20,137 nucleotides of DNA from assembly GCA_031275955.1 (NCBI GenBank), contig JAISNZ010000129.1:1-20137 (forward strand), given 5' to 3'. A program made the translations under genes and the position numbers. The notes under the pieces are model-generated. The model had not been told where the DNA came from. It did not search any database and was given only the letters and a program-made list of their open reading frames with translations. This document shows, in pieces, positions 8,201 to 15,848 of this stretch. The DNA comes from Desulfovibrio sp. Lineage in GTDB: Bacteria; Desulfobacterota; Desulfovibrionia; Desulfovibrionales; Desulfovibrionaceae. Within the stretch, counting starts at the first letter, position 1, and the number at the start of each line of letters is the position of its first letter.

Positions 8201-9426
8201 TGCGCATTGTCAGGCTTTTTGATCGTTCCTACGCCGTCGGGCTTTGGTGGCAGCACCGGCCCGGCGGCCCCGGCCCGAAAAAGGCGGTTCTGGCCCTCGC
8301 GCGGGAGCGGGCGAAGGAATTTCCCCAGGACAATTATACCTGCGTCGCTCTCCAGGCCCATCAGTTCGGGCTTGGCTCCTACCGCGGCGAGATCAAAAAC
8401 CCGCGAGTCTATTCCCTTGCCGCCGCCCTGGCCCCGGAGGCGGAATCCTTTGTGGGCGTCTTTCGCCTGGAAGACGATCTCTGGTGGCTCTGCGTTCTGA
8501 ACAAGGGCGACATCGCCCCGGACGGGGACGCCTGCTTCGCCACAGAGGAAGAGGCCAGGGCGGCGGCCAATTCCCACCGCCAGGTGGTGGGCGTGGATGA
8601 GGTCTTTTACTCCTCGCTTGACGCCGGCCTGCGCTATCTGGCTTCCGCCCTGCGTCCGGAGACGTATCTGCAGGAAATTTTTCCAAGCGCGGCCGGCAGG
8701 CGGCGGCTGAAGGTCAGAATCGGCCTGGTCGTTACCCTTGTCGCCCTTGCCGCCGGCGGATGGTTGCTTCGCGATTATCTGGAGGAGCGGGAACTGGAAG
8801 AGCTTACGCGGCTGACCCAGGACGCCGCCATCCGCTACAAGCGGGAACTTGCGGAGCATCCGGAGAGGTTTTTCAGCATGGGCTGGCAGGACGCGCCGCC
8901 TTCGGCCGCCGCCGGCAATCAGTGCCTTGCGGCCATGGCCGATGTGCCCCTGGTCTTTCAAGGCTGGATTGCGGAAGGAGCGCAATGCCTTCCGGGCAAG
9001 GATCTGACAGTGATCCGGAGCCACAAAAGGGGCGCCTCCTTTGTGGATCTCCCGGCCGGAACGCGCCTTTTGTCGTCGGAGTCGGCTTCCCTAACCTCTC
9101 CCCTCCCCGCTCTGGCCAGGCGGCCTACCCTCGCCCCCGGCGGCCTGCCTTTGCGGGATGCGGCGGCGGCGAGGCTGTATCAGTTGACGCAGGATCTGAA
9201 CGCGCGTCTGCAGCTGTCCTGGGATCCTCCGGAGCAGACGGTAAGGGATGAGGTTTCCCTGGTCTGCCCCTGGCAGAAAGGGCGCTTTGACCTCACCGTC
9301 CCGCACGACGCTATGTCCTTCGTCTTTTCCGCTCTGGAATATCCCGGTCTGATGGTTTCCAGGGTTTCCTACACCAAGAACAACGAATGGAAGATTCAAG
9401 GAGTGTCCTATGTCCGCCCGAAATAG
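8200..9426 (+). CDS. pilO: PilO, type IVb pilus assembly inner-membrane protein
   Basis: This 408-residue protein has a bipartite layout: about 170 N-terminal residues predicted to be cytoplasmic, one membrane segment at about 174-190 (IGLVVTLVALAAGGWLL) after an arginine-rich stretch, then a helical and globular periplasmic region. R64 PilO has the same layout and belongs to the inner-membrane alignment complex that links the ATPase and platform to the secretin. I use ATG 8200 (in TGATG with the pilN stop) instead of the adjacent GTG 8197, because GGAGAGG is well spaced from the ATG. The 3' end overlaps pilP by 17 bp. The assignment rests on topology, size and gene order; residue-level motifs are few in this family. 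Confidence 0.8.
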   Translation: MRIVRLFDRSYAVGLWWQHRPGGPGPKKAVLALARERAKEFPQDNYTCVALQAHQFGLGSYRGEIKNPRVYSLAAALAPEAESFVGVFRLEDDLWWLCVLNKGDIAPDGDACFATEEEARAAANSHRQVVGVDEVFYSSLDAGLRYLASALRPETYLQEIFPSAAGRRRLKVRIGLVVTLVALAAGGWLLRDYLEERELEELTRLTQDAAIRYKRELAEHPERFFSMGWQDAPPSAAAGNQCLAAMADVPLVFQGWIAEGAQCLPGKDLTVIRSHKRGASFVDLPAGTRLLSSESASLTSPLPALARRPTLAPGGLPLRDAAAARLYQLTQDLNARLQLSWDPPEQTVRDEVSLVCPWQKGRFDLTVPHDAMSFVFSALEYPGLMVSRVSYTKNNEWKIQGVSYVRPK

Positions 9427-10102
9427 ATTCGGCAGGAACACGGTTGCCGGGGTGTTTTTGCTGCTCTGCGTGCTTTGCCTGTCCGCGTATTGCGCCTGGG
9501 GTGAACTGGAGCCTTTCCTTTTCGCGGAGGAAGAGGCGGTTTCGCTGGTATCGCCGGCGCCCCCCGCAAAAGCTCCGTCTGTCCCCCTGGCGGCGCGAAA
9601 GTCCGAAGCCGCGCCTTCCCTTCTTGCGGAAGAGCCTTTGGCCGTTCCGGCGCCGCTCCTGACGGAAAATGCTGATGTGGCTCCTGTGCTGGAGCCGGTA
9701 AAAAAGAATCCTCCCCCGCCGAGCATCGCGCCCTCGCCTTCCCAAACGGCAAGCCGGGAAACGGTGGGTCTTTTGTCGGTTCTTCTGGGCGAGCTGGAGG
9801 TACGCAGGGCGGAACTGGCGCTGATGGAAGTCAGCAAAAAAATTGAGGAGCTGAATACTCCGCCGCCTGTGGTGATTGCCGCGCCTGTTGAAAAGCCCGC
9901 TCCGCCTCCGGCCGTGCCGAAGGTTGTGGCCATTGAGGGCATGGGAGGAAGACTGCGGGCCTTGGTGCGCACGGAGCGGGGCCTGCGGACGGTTGCCGCG
10001 GGAGAGGCCCTGGATTTGGGGCGCGTGATCAAGATCAGCCTTGACTCCGTTCAGTACGAGGATCGGGACGGCAAACTGACGACCTTGCCGGTCGAGGATT
10101 GA
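9410..10102 (+). CDS. pilP: PilP, type IVb pilus inner-membrane protein with extended linker
   Basis: This is a 230-residue protein with a short cytoplasmic N-terminus, one membrane segment (about residues 11-29), a long Ala/Pro/Glu-rich linker and a C-terminal module. That module (VAIEGMGGRLRALVRTERG followed by VAAGEALDLGRVIKISLDSV) resembles the small beta domain of PilP/PilP2 proteins that contacts the secretin. R64 PilP is about 150 residues, so the extra length here is mostly linker, probably to span the periplasm. A predicted helix at about 120-145 (LLGELEVRRAELALMEVSKK) interrupts the linker. AAGGAG inside the end of pilO serves ATG 9410, implying translational coupling. Confidence 0.82.
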   Translation: MSARNRFGRNTVAGVFLLLCVLCLSAYCAWGELEPFLFAEEEAVSLVSPAPPAKAPSVPLAARKSEAAPSLLAEEPLAVPAPLLTENADVAPVLEPVKKNPPPPSIAPSPSQTASRETVGLLSVLLGELEVRRAELALMEVSKKIEELNTPPPVVIAAPVEKPAPPPAVPKVVAIEGMGGRLRALVRTERGLRTVAAGEALDLGRVIKISLDSVQYEDRDGKLTTLPVED

Positions 10103-10112
10103 GGGTGAGGCC

Positions 10113-11669
10113 ATGACCGCATTTTATAACGGCGCGTCAGACGAACTGCGCAGGAACATCTTTCTGGAAGACGGCATTCTGTACGTTTCCGAAGCCTGGA
10201 AATCCGAGCCGGAGTATCTGTCCTTTTTCAGCCTGTCCAGAAAGCGCGGCGTATTGGAGGCAAAGTCCCTGCCTCCTGATGACTTTCTGAAGCGGTACAA
10301 CAAAGCCTCCATGGAATTGGGCAACACGCAGCAGAGCGAGCTGCAGACCTATGCGGCGAAGCTGCTCAAAACAGCCTATGAGCAGAACGCCTCGGATATT
10401 CATATCGCGGACTACGGCACATACGGGGTGATCCACTTCCGCTGCCTGGGGATGCTCCGATCCTACGCCCAACTGCCGGGATCCAGGGTCAAGCAGTTGA
10501 TCGCGGTCATCTACGGCACCATGGCCCAGCAGGCCTCCACGGCCTCCCATACCCCCAGCGTCCGCCAGGATGCCCGCATCGCCAGGCGGGAGTTTCTGCC
10601 GGAAAAGGTGCATTCCGTCCGGGTGCATACGGAGCCGCTGGAGTGCTCCCAGGCCGAAGGCGGCGTCGGCTGCCTGATGCTGCTGCGGCTGTTGTACGAC
10701 CGCACGGAGGCCGCTGGCGATCTCCGCTCCCGGCTGATCGGCCTTGGCTATTCCGATCCGGATGTCGGCAAATTCCGGTTCCTGACGGAGAGATCCGGGC
10801 TGATCATCATCTCCGGCCCCACCGGGCACGGCAAATCCACGCTTCTGAAGCACGTCATGGAGGCTCAGGCCGAGGAAGCGCCGGAGAAGTCCTACCAGAG
10901 CATTGAGGACCCCCCGGAATATCCTCTGGCCAACGTCAAGCAGATCATGGTCACAACCGGGAATATCGCCTCGGACCCCGCGGCGCGCGGGCGCAATTAC
11001 ATTGATTCCATCGCGGGGGCCATGCGCTCGGACCCGGACGTGCTCATGATCGGGGAAATCCGCTTTCCCGAGGCGGCCGTAGCCGCCATCGACGCCGCCC
11101 TCACCGGCCATGCCGTCTGGGCGACTCTTCACGCCAACAACGGCCTCGGAATCATCCCGCGCATGAAGAGTCTCCTGAATGGCGCGTCCTATGCCGAACC
11201 CCTGGAATACCTTTGCGATCATAATGTCCTGGCCGGGCTTGTCTATCAGCGCCTTGTTCCTGTGCTTTGCGATCAGTGCAAGGTGCGCCTGCAGAACGCC
11301 TCTGAGGCCTGGCGGCGGGAAGTTCTTCCCGCGCACACCTTTGAGCGGGTGAAAAAGGCGGTGACAAACCCGGAGGAGGTGCATGTCCGGGGTCCGGGGT
11401 GCGCGGCCTGCGGGCAGGTGGGCTTTACCGGCCAGACCGTCGCCGCGGAGGTCATTGTCACGGATCAGGCTCTGCTTGGCTATATCCGCGCCGGGAAGAT
11501 GCCCGAGGCCTATGAATACTGGCGCGCCGTCATGGGGGGAAGAACCTATGTCCAGGACGCCATTCGCAAGATGGAAAGCGGAATCCTGGATCCCTATATG
11601 ACGGAATTGCGGCTTGGGGTGCCGCTGAATTTCAGCCACGCGGATGTAAGCGGAAAGGGATCGTTATGA
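10113..11669 (+). CDS. pilQ: PilQ, GspE-family pilus assembly ATPase
   Basis: This 518-residue cytoplasmic ATPase is expected to power pilin polymerisation. An N-terminal domain contains the GspE-type segment NASDIHIADYGTYGVIHFR. The core has Walker A GPTGHGKST (235-243, Lys241), the Asp-box region YQSIEDPPEY, Walker B VLMIGEI with E315, and the His-box segment ATLHANN. A zinc-binding tetracysteine (C386/C389 and C430/C433) occurs as in assembly-type GspE ATPases and not in PilT retraction ATPases. R64 PilQ is of similar size and gene position. The gene begins ten bases after pilP and ends by overlapping the pilR start (ATGA). Confidence 0.93.
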   Translation: MTAFYNGASDELRRNIFLEDGILYVSEAWKSEPEYLSFFSLSRKRGVLEAKSLPPDDFLKRYNKASMELGNTQQSELQTYAAKLLKTAYEQNASDIHIADYGTYGVIHFRCLGMLRSYAQLPGSRVKQLIAVIYGTMAQQASTASHTPSVRQDARIARREFLPEKVHSVRVHTEPLECSQAEGGVGCLMLLRLLYDRTEAAGDLRSRLIGLGYSDPDVGKFRFLTERSGLIIISGPTGHGKSTLLKHVMEAQAEEAPEKSYQSIEDPPEYPLANVKQIMVTTGNIASDPAARGRNYIDSIAGAMRSDPDVLMIGEIRFPEAAVAAIDAALTGHAVWATLHANNGLGIIPRMKSLLNGASYAEPLEYLCDHNVLAGLVYQRLVPVLCDQCKVRLQNASEAWRREVLPAHTFERVKKAVTNPEEVHVRGPGCAACGQVGFTGQTVAAEVIVTDQALLGYIRAGKMPEAYEYWRAVMGGRTYVQDAIRKMESGILDPYMTELRLGVPLNFSHADVSGKGSL

Positions 11670-12724
11670 GAGACGCCTTATTGCGGACCTATTTCGGCGC
11701 GGCGGCAAGAATCCGGACATGGCGGAAATTGTCCGGTCTTCTGCGCCACAAAATGGGGGAACTGGACACCCTGATCCTGATCCGGGACAGGTACGCCGCG
11801 CGCAAGCATCCTCTGGCCAGGCTGTTTACCCGCGTGATTGACGAGATCAACCGGGGCCGTTCCCTGGACGCGGCCTTTTATCCCTGGATTCCCCAGGAGG
11901 AGACGATGCTGCTCCGGGGCGGGGTCCAGGGCAACCGCCTGCCGGAGGCCCTGCTGGATTGCGTCTCCTTGATCCAGGCCCGCCAGAAGATCATGGGCGG
12001 GGTTATCGCGGCGGTCGCCTATCCGGCCCTGCTGCTCAGTCTGTTCCTCGTCCTTTTGCTCACCGTGGCCCTGTATGTGGTGCCGGAGCTGGCCCTGATT
12101 TCAGATCCGGAGCGATGGACCGGCCCCGCGGCGGTTCTCTACGCCGTCAGCGGTTTTATCGCCTCTTTCGCCGGGGCCGTCCTTTTTCTGCTGGTCTTCT
12201 GCGCGGTCCTGGCGGCGCTTTTGAGCCTGCCGTACTGGACCGGACCCTTGCGGGCGCGCTTTGACAACGCGCCGCCCTGGTCCATCTACCGGCTGCTGGT
12301 GGGGAGCGTGTGGCTGTTTACCGTGGCCACGCTTCTTCGGGCGAACATCCAGCTTGAATCCATCCTGACGGACATGCTGGCCGCCGACAACGCCCGCCCC
12401 TGGCTTAAGGAGAGGATCGGGCGGATCAAGGAGGGCTACAAGAGTGAGGGAAACTTCGGAAAGCTCCTGCTTTCCTTGAAGTTGAACTTTCCGGACGCGG
12501 AGCTTGTTGAGGATCTGGCGATCTACGCCCGGATGCCGGATTTTCACGCCACCATGTACGCGGTGGCCAAGGAATGGCTTGATGAAGGAGTGGAGCGGAT
12601 CGGCGCCCAGGCGAAGATCCTGAACACCGGGCTTCTCGTGGGCATTATGGCGGTGCTCTGCGGCCTGGGTGTGGCCATCGGCTCCATGCAGCAACAATTA
12701 ACCAATTCCATGGGAGGTTTGTGA
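11666..12724 (+). CDS. pilR: PilR, GspF-family inner-membrane platform protein
   Basis: This 352-residue polytopic protein belongs to the GspF/PilC platform family. The family pattern of a cytoplasmic helical domain, a membrane pair, a second cytoplasmic helical domain and a last membrane segment is visible. Hydrophobic stretches lie at about 113-138, 158-190 and 318-340. The first domain ends in QARQKIMGGVIAAVAYP, the characteristic GspF junction. The second cytoplasmic domain is weaker than usual in family motifs, as in other type IVb platforms. The protein couples the PilQ ATPase to extraction of PilS from the membrane. Start and stop overlap both neighbours by four bases or fewer. Confidence 0.9.
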   Translation: MRDALLRTYFGAAARIRTWRKLSGLLRHKMGELDTLILIRDRYAARKHPLARLFTRVIDEINRGRSLDAAFYPWIPQEETMLLRGGVQGNRLPEALLDCVSLIQARQKIMGGVIAAVAYPALLLSLFLVLLLTVALYVVPELALISDPERWTGPAAVLYAVSGFIASFAGAVLFLLVFCAVLAALLSLPYWTGPLRARFDNAPPWSIYRLLVGSVWLFTVATLLRANIQLESILTDMLAADNARPWLKERIGRIKEGYKSEGNFGKLLLSLKLNFPDAELVEDLAIYARMPDFHATMYAVAKEWLDEGVERIGAQAKILNTGLLVGIMAVLCGLGVAIGSMQQQLTNSMGGL

Positions 12725-13254
12725 TGACTTCGCTGAAAAGAAACCCGCGCATCGGTCCGCGCTCATCCGAAGAAGGCTGGATGCTGACCGAAGGCATCGG
12801 CTCCATCCTCTTCTATCTGATCATGATCGGCCTTGGGGCCGGAATCCTCTACCTGCTCTTTTCCAGTTCCAAGGTCACCCAGATGGAGCAGGGCCTTTCC
12901 ACCATGACGATGCAGATCCAGGGGCTTTATGCCGGGTCTTCGTCCTATGAGGGGCTGAACAATGCCGTGGCCGTGCAATCCGGGGCGGCGCCCGGCAAAC
13001 TTGTCAGCGGAACCACGATCAAGACGCCCTGGGGCGGGAATATCACCGTGGGAACCGGCTCGGATTCAGGGACCTTCACCGTCAAGCTGGAAGGGATCGC
13101 CAAGGCGGATTGCAGCAAGCTGGCCGTCTACCAGTTGAACATGTGGGAGTCGGTGGACATTAACGGCACGGTCGTGGACGGCGATACCGCGGTGGCCGAT
13201 GCCGTGGGCGCCTGCTCCGGAAAAAGCAACACCATCATCTATACCTCCCGGTAA
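12724..13254 (+). CDS. pilS: PilS, type IVb major prepilin
   Basis: This is a 176-residue prepilin. An 18-residue charged leader ends in SSEEG, followed by mature W19-M-L-T-E, so the conserved Glu is at +5 of the mature protein. A G-W cleavage site is what R64 PilS has, where PilU cuts before Trp. The hydrophobic stem (GIGSILFYLIMIGLGAGILY) follows, then a beta-rich head with two cysteines, C130 and C164, that probably form the C-terminal disulfide of type IV pilins. The mature protein is 158 residues, a usual type IVb size. ATG 12724 overlaps the pilR stop (TGATG); GGGAGG upstream favours it over the GTG at 12721. No prepilin peptidase gene is in this window. Confidence 0.9.
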   Translation: MTSLKRNPRIGPRSSEEGWMLTEGIGSILFYLIMIGLGAGILYLLFSSSKVTQMEQGLSTMTMQIQGLYAGSSSYEGLNNAVAVQSGAAPGKLVSGTTIKTPWGGNITVGTGSDSGTFTVKLEGIAKADCSKLAVYQLNMWESVDINGTVVDGDTAVADAVGACSGKSNTIIYTSR

Positions 13255-13258
13255 CGGT

Positions 13259-14245
13259 ATGAACGCATTGCGGCAGGCGGAATTTTCCGATCTCATCCTG
13301 GCCGGGGACGAAACCTGGTTTTTGAAGGGCGTCCCCGGTTCCGGCCCGGCCCTTGTGGCCGCGCCTCCTGAGTTGCGCGGCGCCTTGCGGAAACTTTTGG
13401 AGCGCGTCCGGGGACGCTATGCGCAAATCAATTCCGCCCACAGCATCCGCCTTGTTTTTGAAGAGGTCGCCTTCCGGGCGGCCGTGTATACGGATGTCGC
13501 CCTGGGGGACGTGTACTTTATGCGCCGGCTTCCGGAAACCGTTCCCTCCCTGCAAGCTCTCAAACTGCCGGAGCCGGTGACGGAATGGCTGCTGCGCAGG
13601 GAAAATTCCCGCGGCCTTCTGCTCTTCAGCGGCGCCCAGGCTTCCGGCAAGACGACCTCGGCCGGGGCGCTCATAGCGGCCCGGCTGGAAAAATTCGGCG
13701 GACACGCCATTACCTATGAGCATCCTGTGGAAATGCCCCTGTCCGGAAGGCACGGCGAAAGCGGCTTTTGCTTTCAGACGGAGATTGTTTCCGAGGATGA
13801 GCTGGCCTCGCGCATCGAGCGATCGCATCGGTACGCTTCGCCCAACATCGTCTTTGTCGGGGAAATCCGGAGCAGACACGCCGCATCCGAAGTGCTGCGG
13901 GTGGCCCTGGGATCGAACCAGCAGCTGGTGGTGGCCACCATCCACGGCCTGAACGCCTGCGCGGCTCTGGACAGGCTTTTGACCTGGGCGCGGGAGATCG
14001 ACGGGGACATCGCCCGGCACAATCTCGGGCAGAGCCTGATCGGCATCGTGCATCAGGAACTCAGCTTTGAGAAGGAATCGGAAGACAGGCGGGCGCGTCT
14101 CACCGTCAAGGAGTTCCTGCTCCTGTCCTTTGATCCGCAGTCGGAGGCGGTGCGGGCGAAACTGCGCGAGGGCAATCTGCACCTTACGGAACACATTCTG
14201 GAGCAGAGGAACCGGGTCTTTTACGAGCAGGGGGTTAGGCTGTGA
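13259..14245 (+). CDS. PilT/TraJ-like secretion ATPase (second pilus motor)
   Basis: This 328-residue protein is a PilT-type member of the secretion ATPase superfamily. It lacks the tetracysteine of PilQ and has a short N-terminal domain. Walker A is GAQASGKTT (G125-T132, Lys131), the Asp-box region is ITYEHPVE, Walker B is IVFVGEI with E202, and the His-box segment is VVATIHGLN. R64 carries a comparable gene, traJ, whose PilT-like product is dispensable for making thin pili but needed for efficient mating. PilT proteins normally drive retraction, but the AIRNLIRE motif of PilT is not evident, so a retraction role is inference. ATG 13259 lies four bases after the pilS stop with only a weak ribosome binding site. 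The end overlaps pilM (GTGA). It is not homologous to R64 pilT, which is a transglycosylase. Confidence 0.82.
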   Translation: MNALRQAEFSDLILAGDETWFLKGVPGSGPALVAAPPELRGALRKLLERVRGRYAQINSAHSIRLVFEEVAFRAAVYTDVALGDVYFMRRLPETVPSLQALKLPEPVTEWLLRRENSRGLLLFSGAQASGKTTSAGALIAARLEKFGGHAITYEHPVEMPLSGRHGESGFCFQTEIVSEDELASRIERSHRYASPNIVFVGEIRSRHAASEVLRVALGSNQQLVVATIHGLNACAALDRLLTWAREIDGDIARHNLGQSLIGIVHQELSFEKESEDRRARLTVKEFLLLSFDPQSEAVRAKLREGNLHLTEHILEQRNRVFYEQGVRL

Positions 14246-14685
14246 TCGCCCAGATGGTTTTCGGCTTTCTGCTCGGCCTGGTCGCGCTGCTGTCCGCGCT
14301 CTTTTACGCGGGGCCGGGGGAACGGGGAGAGCAAAAATCCCAGGCCTACGCCCTTGGCTTTGTGGCCTACCGGAACGCGGTCAACGCCTACGCCCTGGAG
14401 CACAAGACGCCCGGCACCGTGCCGGAGTCGGCGCTGGAGCTGCCGACGGGCTTTATGGCCGGGGATTGGACAAACGCCGTCGTTTCGGACGGAGCGGGGG
14501 GCCTCATCTGCTACGTCTACGCGCCGTCCGGTGGTGATGAGATTCTGGCTATCCAGGATCTGCTGCATTACAGCGCGGCTGTCGGCTGGAACAATCACGG
14601 AGTTCTGTACCGGAACGGATCGTTCTATCCTCTGCCGGATTTTATTGCGCACGGCAGCGTGGTCAGCCTGATCGGCATTCAGTGA
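14242..14685 (+). CDS. pilM: PilM-like type IVb pilus protein
   Basis: This is a 147-residue protein with a single N-terminal membrane segment (about residues 2-22) and a periplasmic domain. Size, topology and operon context match PilM of R64 (about 145 residues), an inner-membrane pilus protein required for thin-pilus formation, whose exact role is not well defined. In R64, pilM lies between pilL and pilN; here it is between the PilT-like ATPase and pilV. Start GTG 14242 overlaps the previous stop by four bases. The similarity is mainly in layout and in the FxAYRNAVNAYA region, so the name carries moderate certainty. Confidence 0.68.
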   Translation: MIAQMVFGFLLGLVALLSALFYAGPGERGEQKSQAYALGFVAYRNAVNAYALEHKTPGTVPESALELPTGFMAGDWTNAVVSDGAGGLICYVYAPSGGDEILAIQDLLHYSAAVGWNNHGVLYRNGSFYPLPDFIAHGSVVSLIGIQ

Positions 14686-14695
14686 AGGAGGAACT

Positions 14696-15826
14696 ATGAG
14701 AAAAATCACAAAGGCGGAACAGGGCTTTTTCACCCTGGAGGCCCTGGCCGGACTGCTGATTTTTGCCATTCTGCTGCCCGTGCTGGCAAGCGTTTGGGAA
14801 ATCGGGGTGGTCAGCCTGCGCAAACGCGCGGTTGCCGAACATTTTATGGCGGTGGAAAAGGCCGCGGCCGCATACGGCAAATTGCAGCATGCCTCGCTTC
14901 TGCCGCAGACCACGGCCGTTTCCGGCCCCTCCATCACCCTGGCTCAGTTGAAGGCGGCGGACTGCCTGCCGGAGCGGTTCACGGAAACCAACGCCTGGGG
15001 GCAGGGGTACCAGATCACCTCCCGCAAGGACAGCACGGACGCTCTGGCCATGGTGGTTCTGACCACGGGCGGGCGCGGGCACAGCGCGAAGGATCCGGAT
15101 TTCGCCAACATCCAGGTGCCGGAAACGGCGGCCCTGGCCAGGGCGGGCTTTATTCCCACCGGGCTTGTCGGCGCGTCCAACATTCTTCGCGGCGCATACG
15201 GCGGCTGGCAGGTTTCCCTTGCCTCTTTCGGGCTTAGCGGCACTCCCGGCCATCTCGGATCGATCTCCTCCTTCAGCGCCTCGGATCTGGCCCAGGATTT
15301 TCTGTACCGGGTGCCGGTCCCCGGGGAGCCGGAACTGAACGCCATGACGGTGGATCTGGACATGACCGGACACGGCATCGAGGGGGTAAGGGATCTGGCC
15401 TGGCTTCCGCGTGATTATGAAGATGTGGGCGGATTTTGCCTGACGGCCGCGGATGAGGGCAAAACTTTTCTGGATCCGGCGCGGGGTCTGTATTTGTGCC
15501 GCAACGGCGGGATCGTGCTTTTGAATGATACGGGCAATTCCCTCATGGCTCAGGACGCCCTGCTGGCCCGGAACGATCAGTTGATCGACAAGCCTGTCTG
15601 CCCGCCCGGCTCCGGCCTTCAGCCGGAAATCCTGGTCACCCCGTCGATCCTGTCCTCGGGCGCGGAAACGCCGCCCATGGCGGCCTTGCAGGCCTGGGCG
15701 GTGAATTTTTCCGCCGATCAATGGCAGGTGAAACTGCGGGTCTTAACCACAGGGGACGTGTGGGTTTATCCCGCTCCGGACTACGGCCGCATGGTTGTCA
15801 TGACGACCTGCGCCAGAGACATCTAA
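14696..15826 (+). CDS. pilV: PilV, type IVb minor pilin (shufflon-type body without visible variable end)
   Basis: This is a 376-residue minor prepilin. The leader MRKITKAEQG is followed by FFTLE, so cleavage after G10 leaves Phe at +1 and Glu at +5. The stem is ALAGLLIFAILLPVLAS. The body contains segments typical of shufflon-associated PilV, such as TNAWGQGYQI and HNR-like tip core DMTGHGIEGVRDL. In R64, a constant body of about 360 residues is joined to alternative C-termini by the Rci recombinase, and these set recipient specificity. Here the total length is close to the constant part, the protein ends in MTTCARDI, and I found no sfx-like 19-bp repeats or rci. AAGGAGG precedes ATG 14696. 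The neighbouring collar-like gene may supply the missing adhesive function. Confidence 0.85.
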   Translation: MRKITKAEQGFFTLEALAGLLIFAILLPVLASVWEIGVVSLRKRAVAEHFMAVEKAAAAYGKLQHASLLPQTTAVSGPSITLAQLKAADCLPERFTETNAWGQGYQITSRKDSTDALAMVVLTTGGRGHSAKDPDFANIQVPETAALARAGFIPTGLVGASNILRGAYGGWQVSLASFGLSGTPGHLGSISSFSASDLAQDFLYRVPVPGEPELNAMTVDLDMTGHGIEGVRDLAWLPRDYEDVGGFCLTAADEGKTFLDPARGLYLCRNGGIVLLNDTGNSLMAQDALLARNDQLIDKPVCPPGSGLQPEILVTPSILSSGAETPPMAALQAWAVNFSADQWQVKLRVLTTGDVWVYPAPDYGRMVVMTTCARDI

Positions 15827-15848
15827 AGGGCATCCATGGAGGCGCGTC

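Noticed and set aside
5687..15721. Numerous other minus-strand and off-frame open stretches across the pil genes
   Set aside because: All lie within confidently assigned genes, lack family motifs and show the composition expected of shadow frames.
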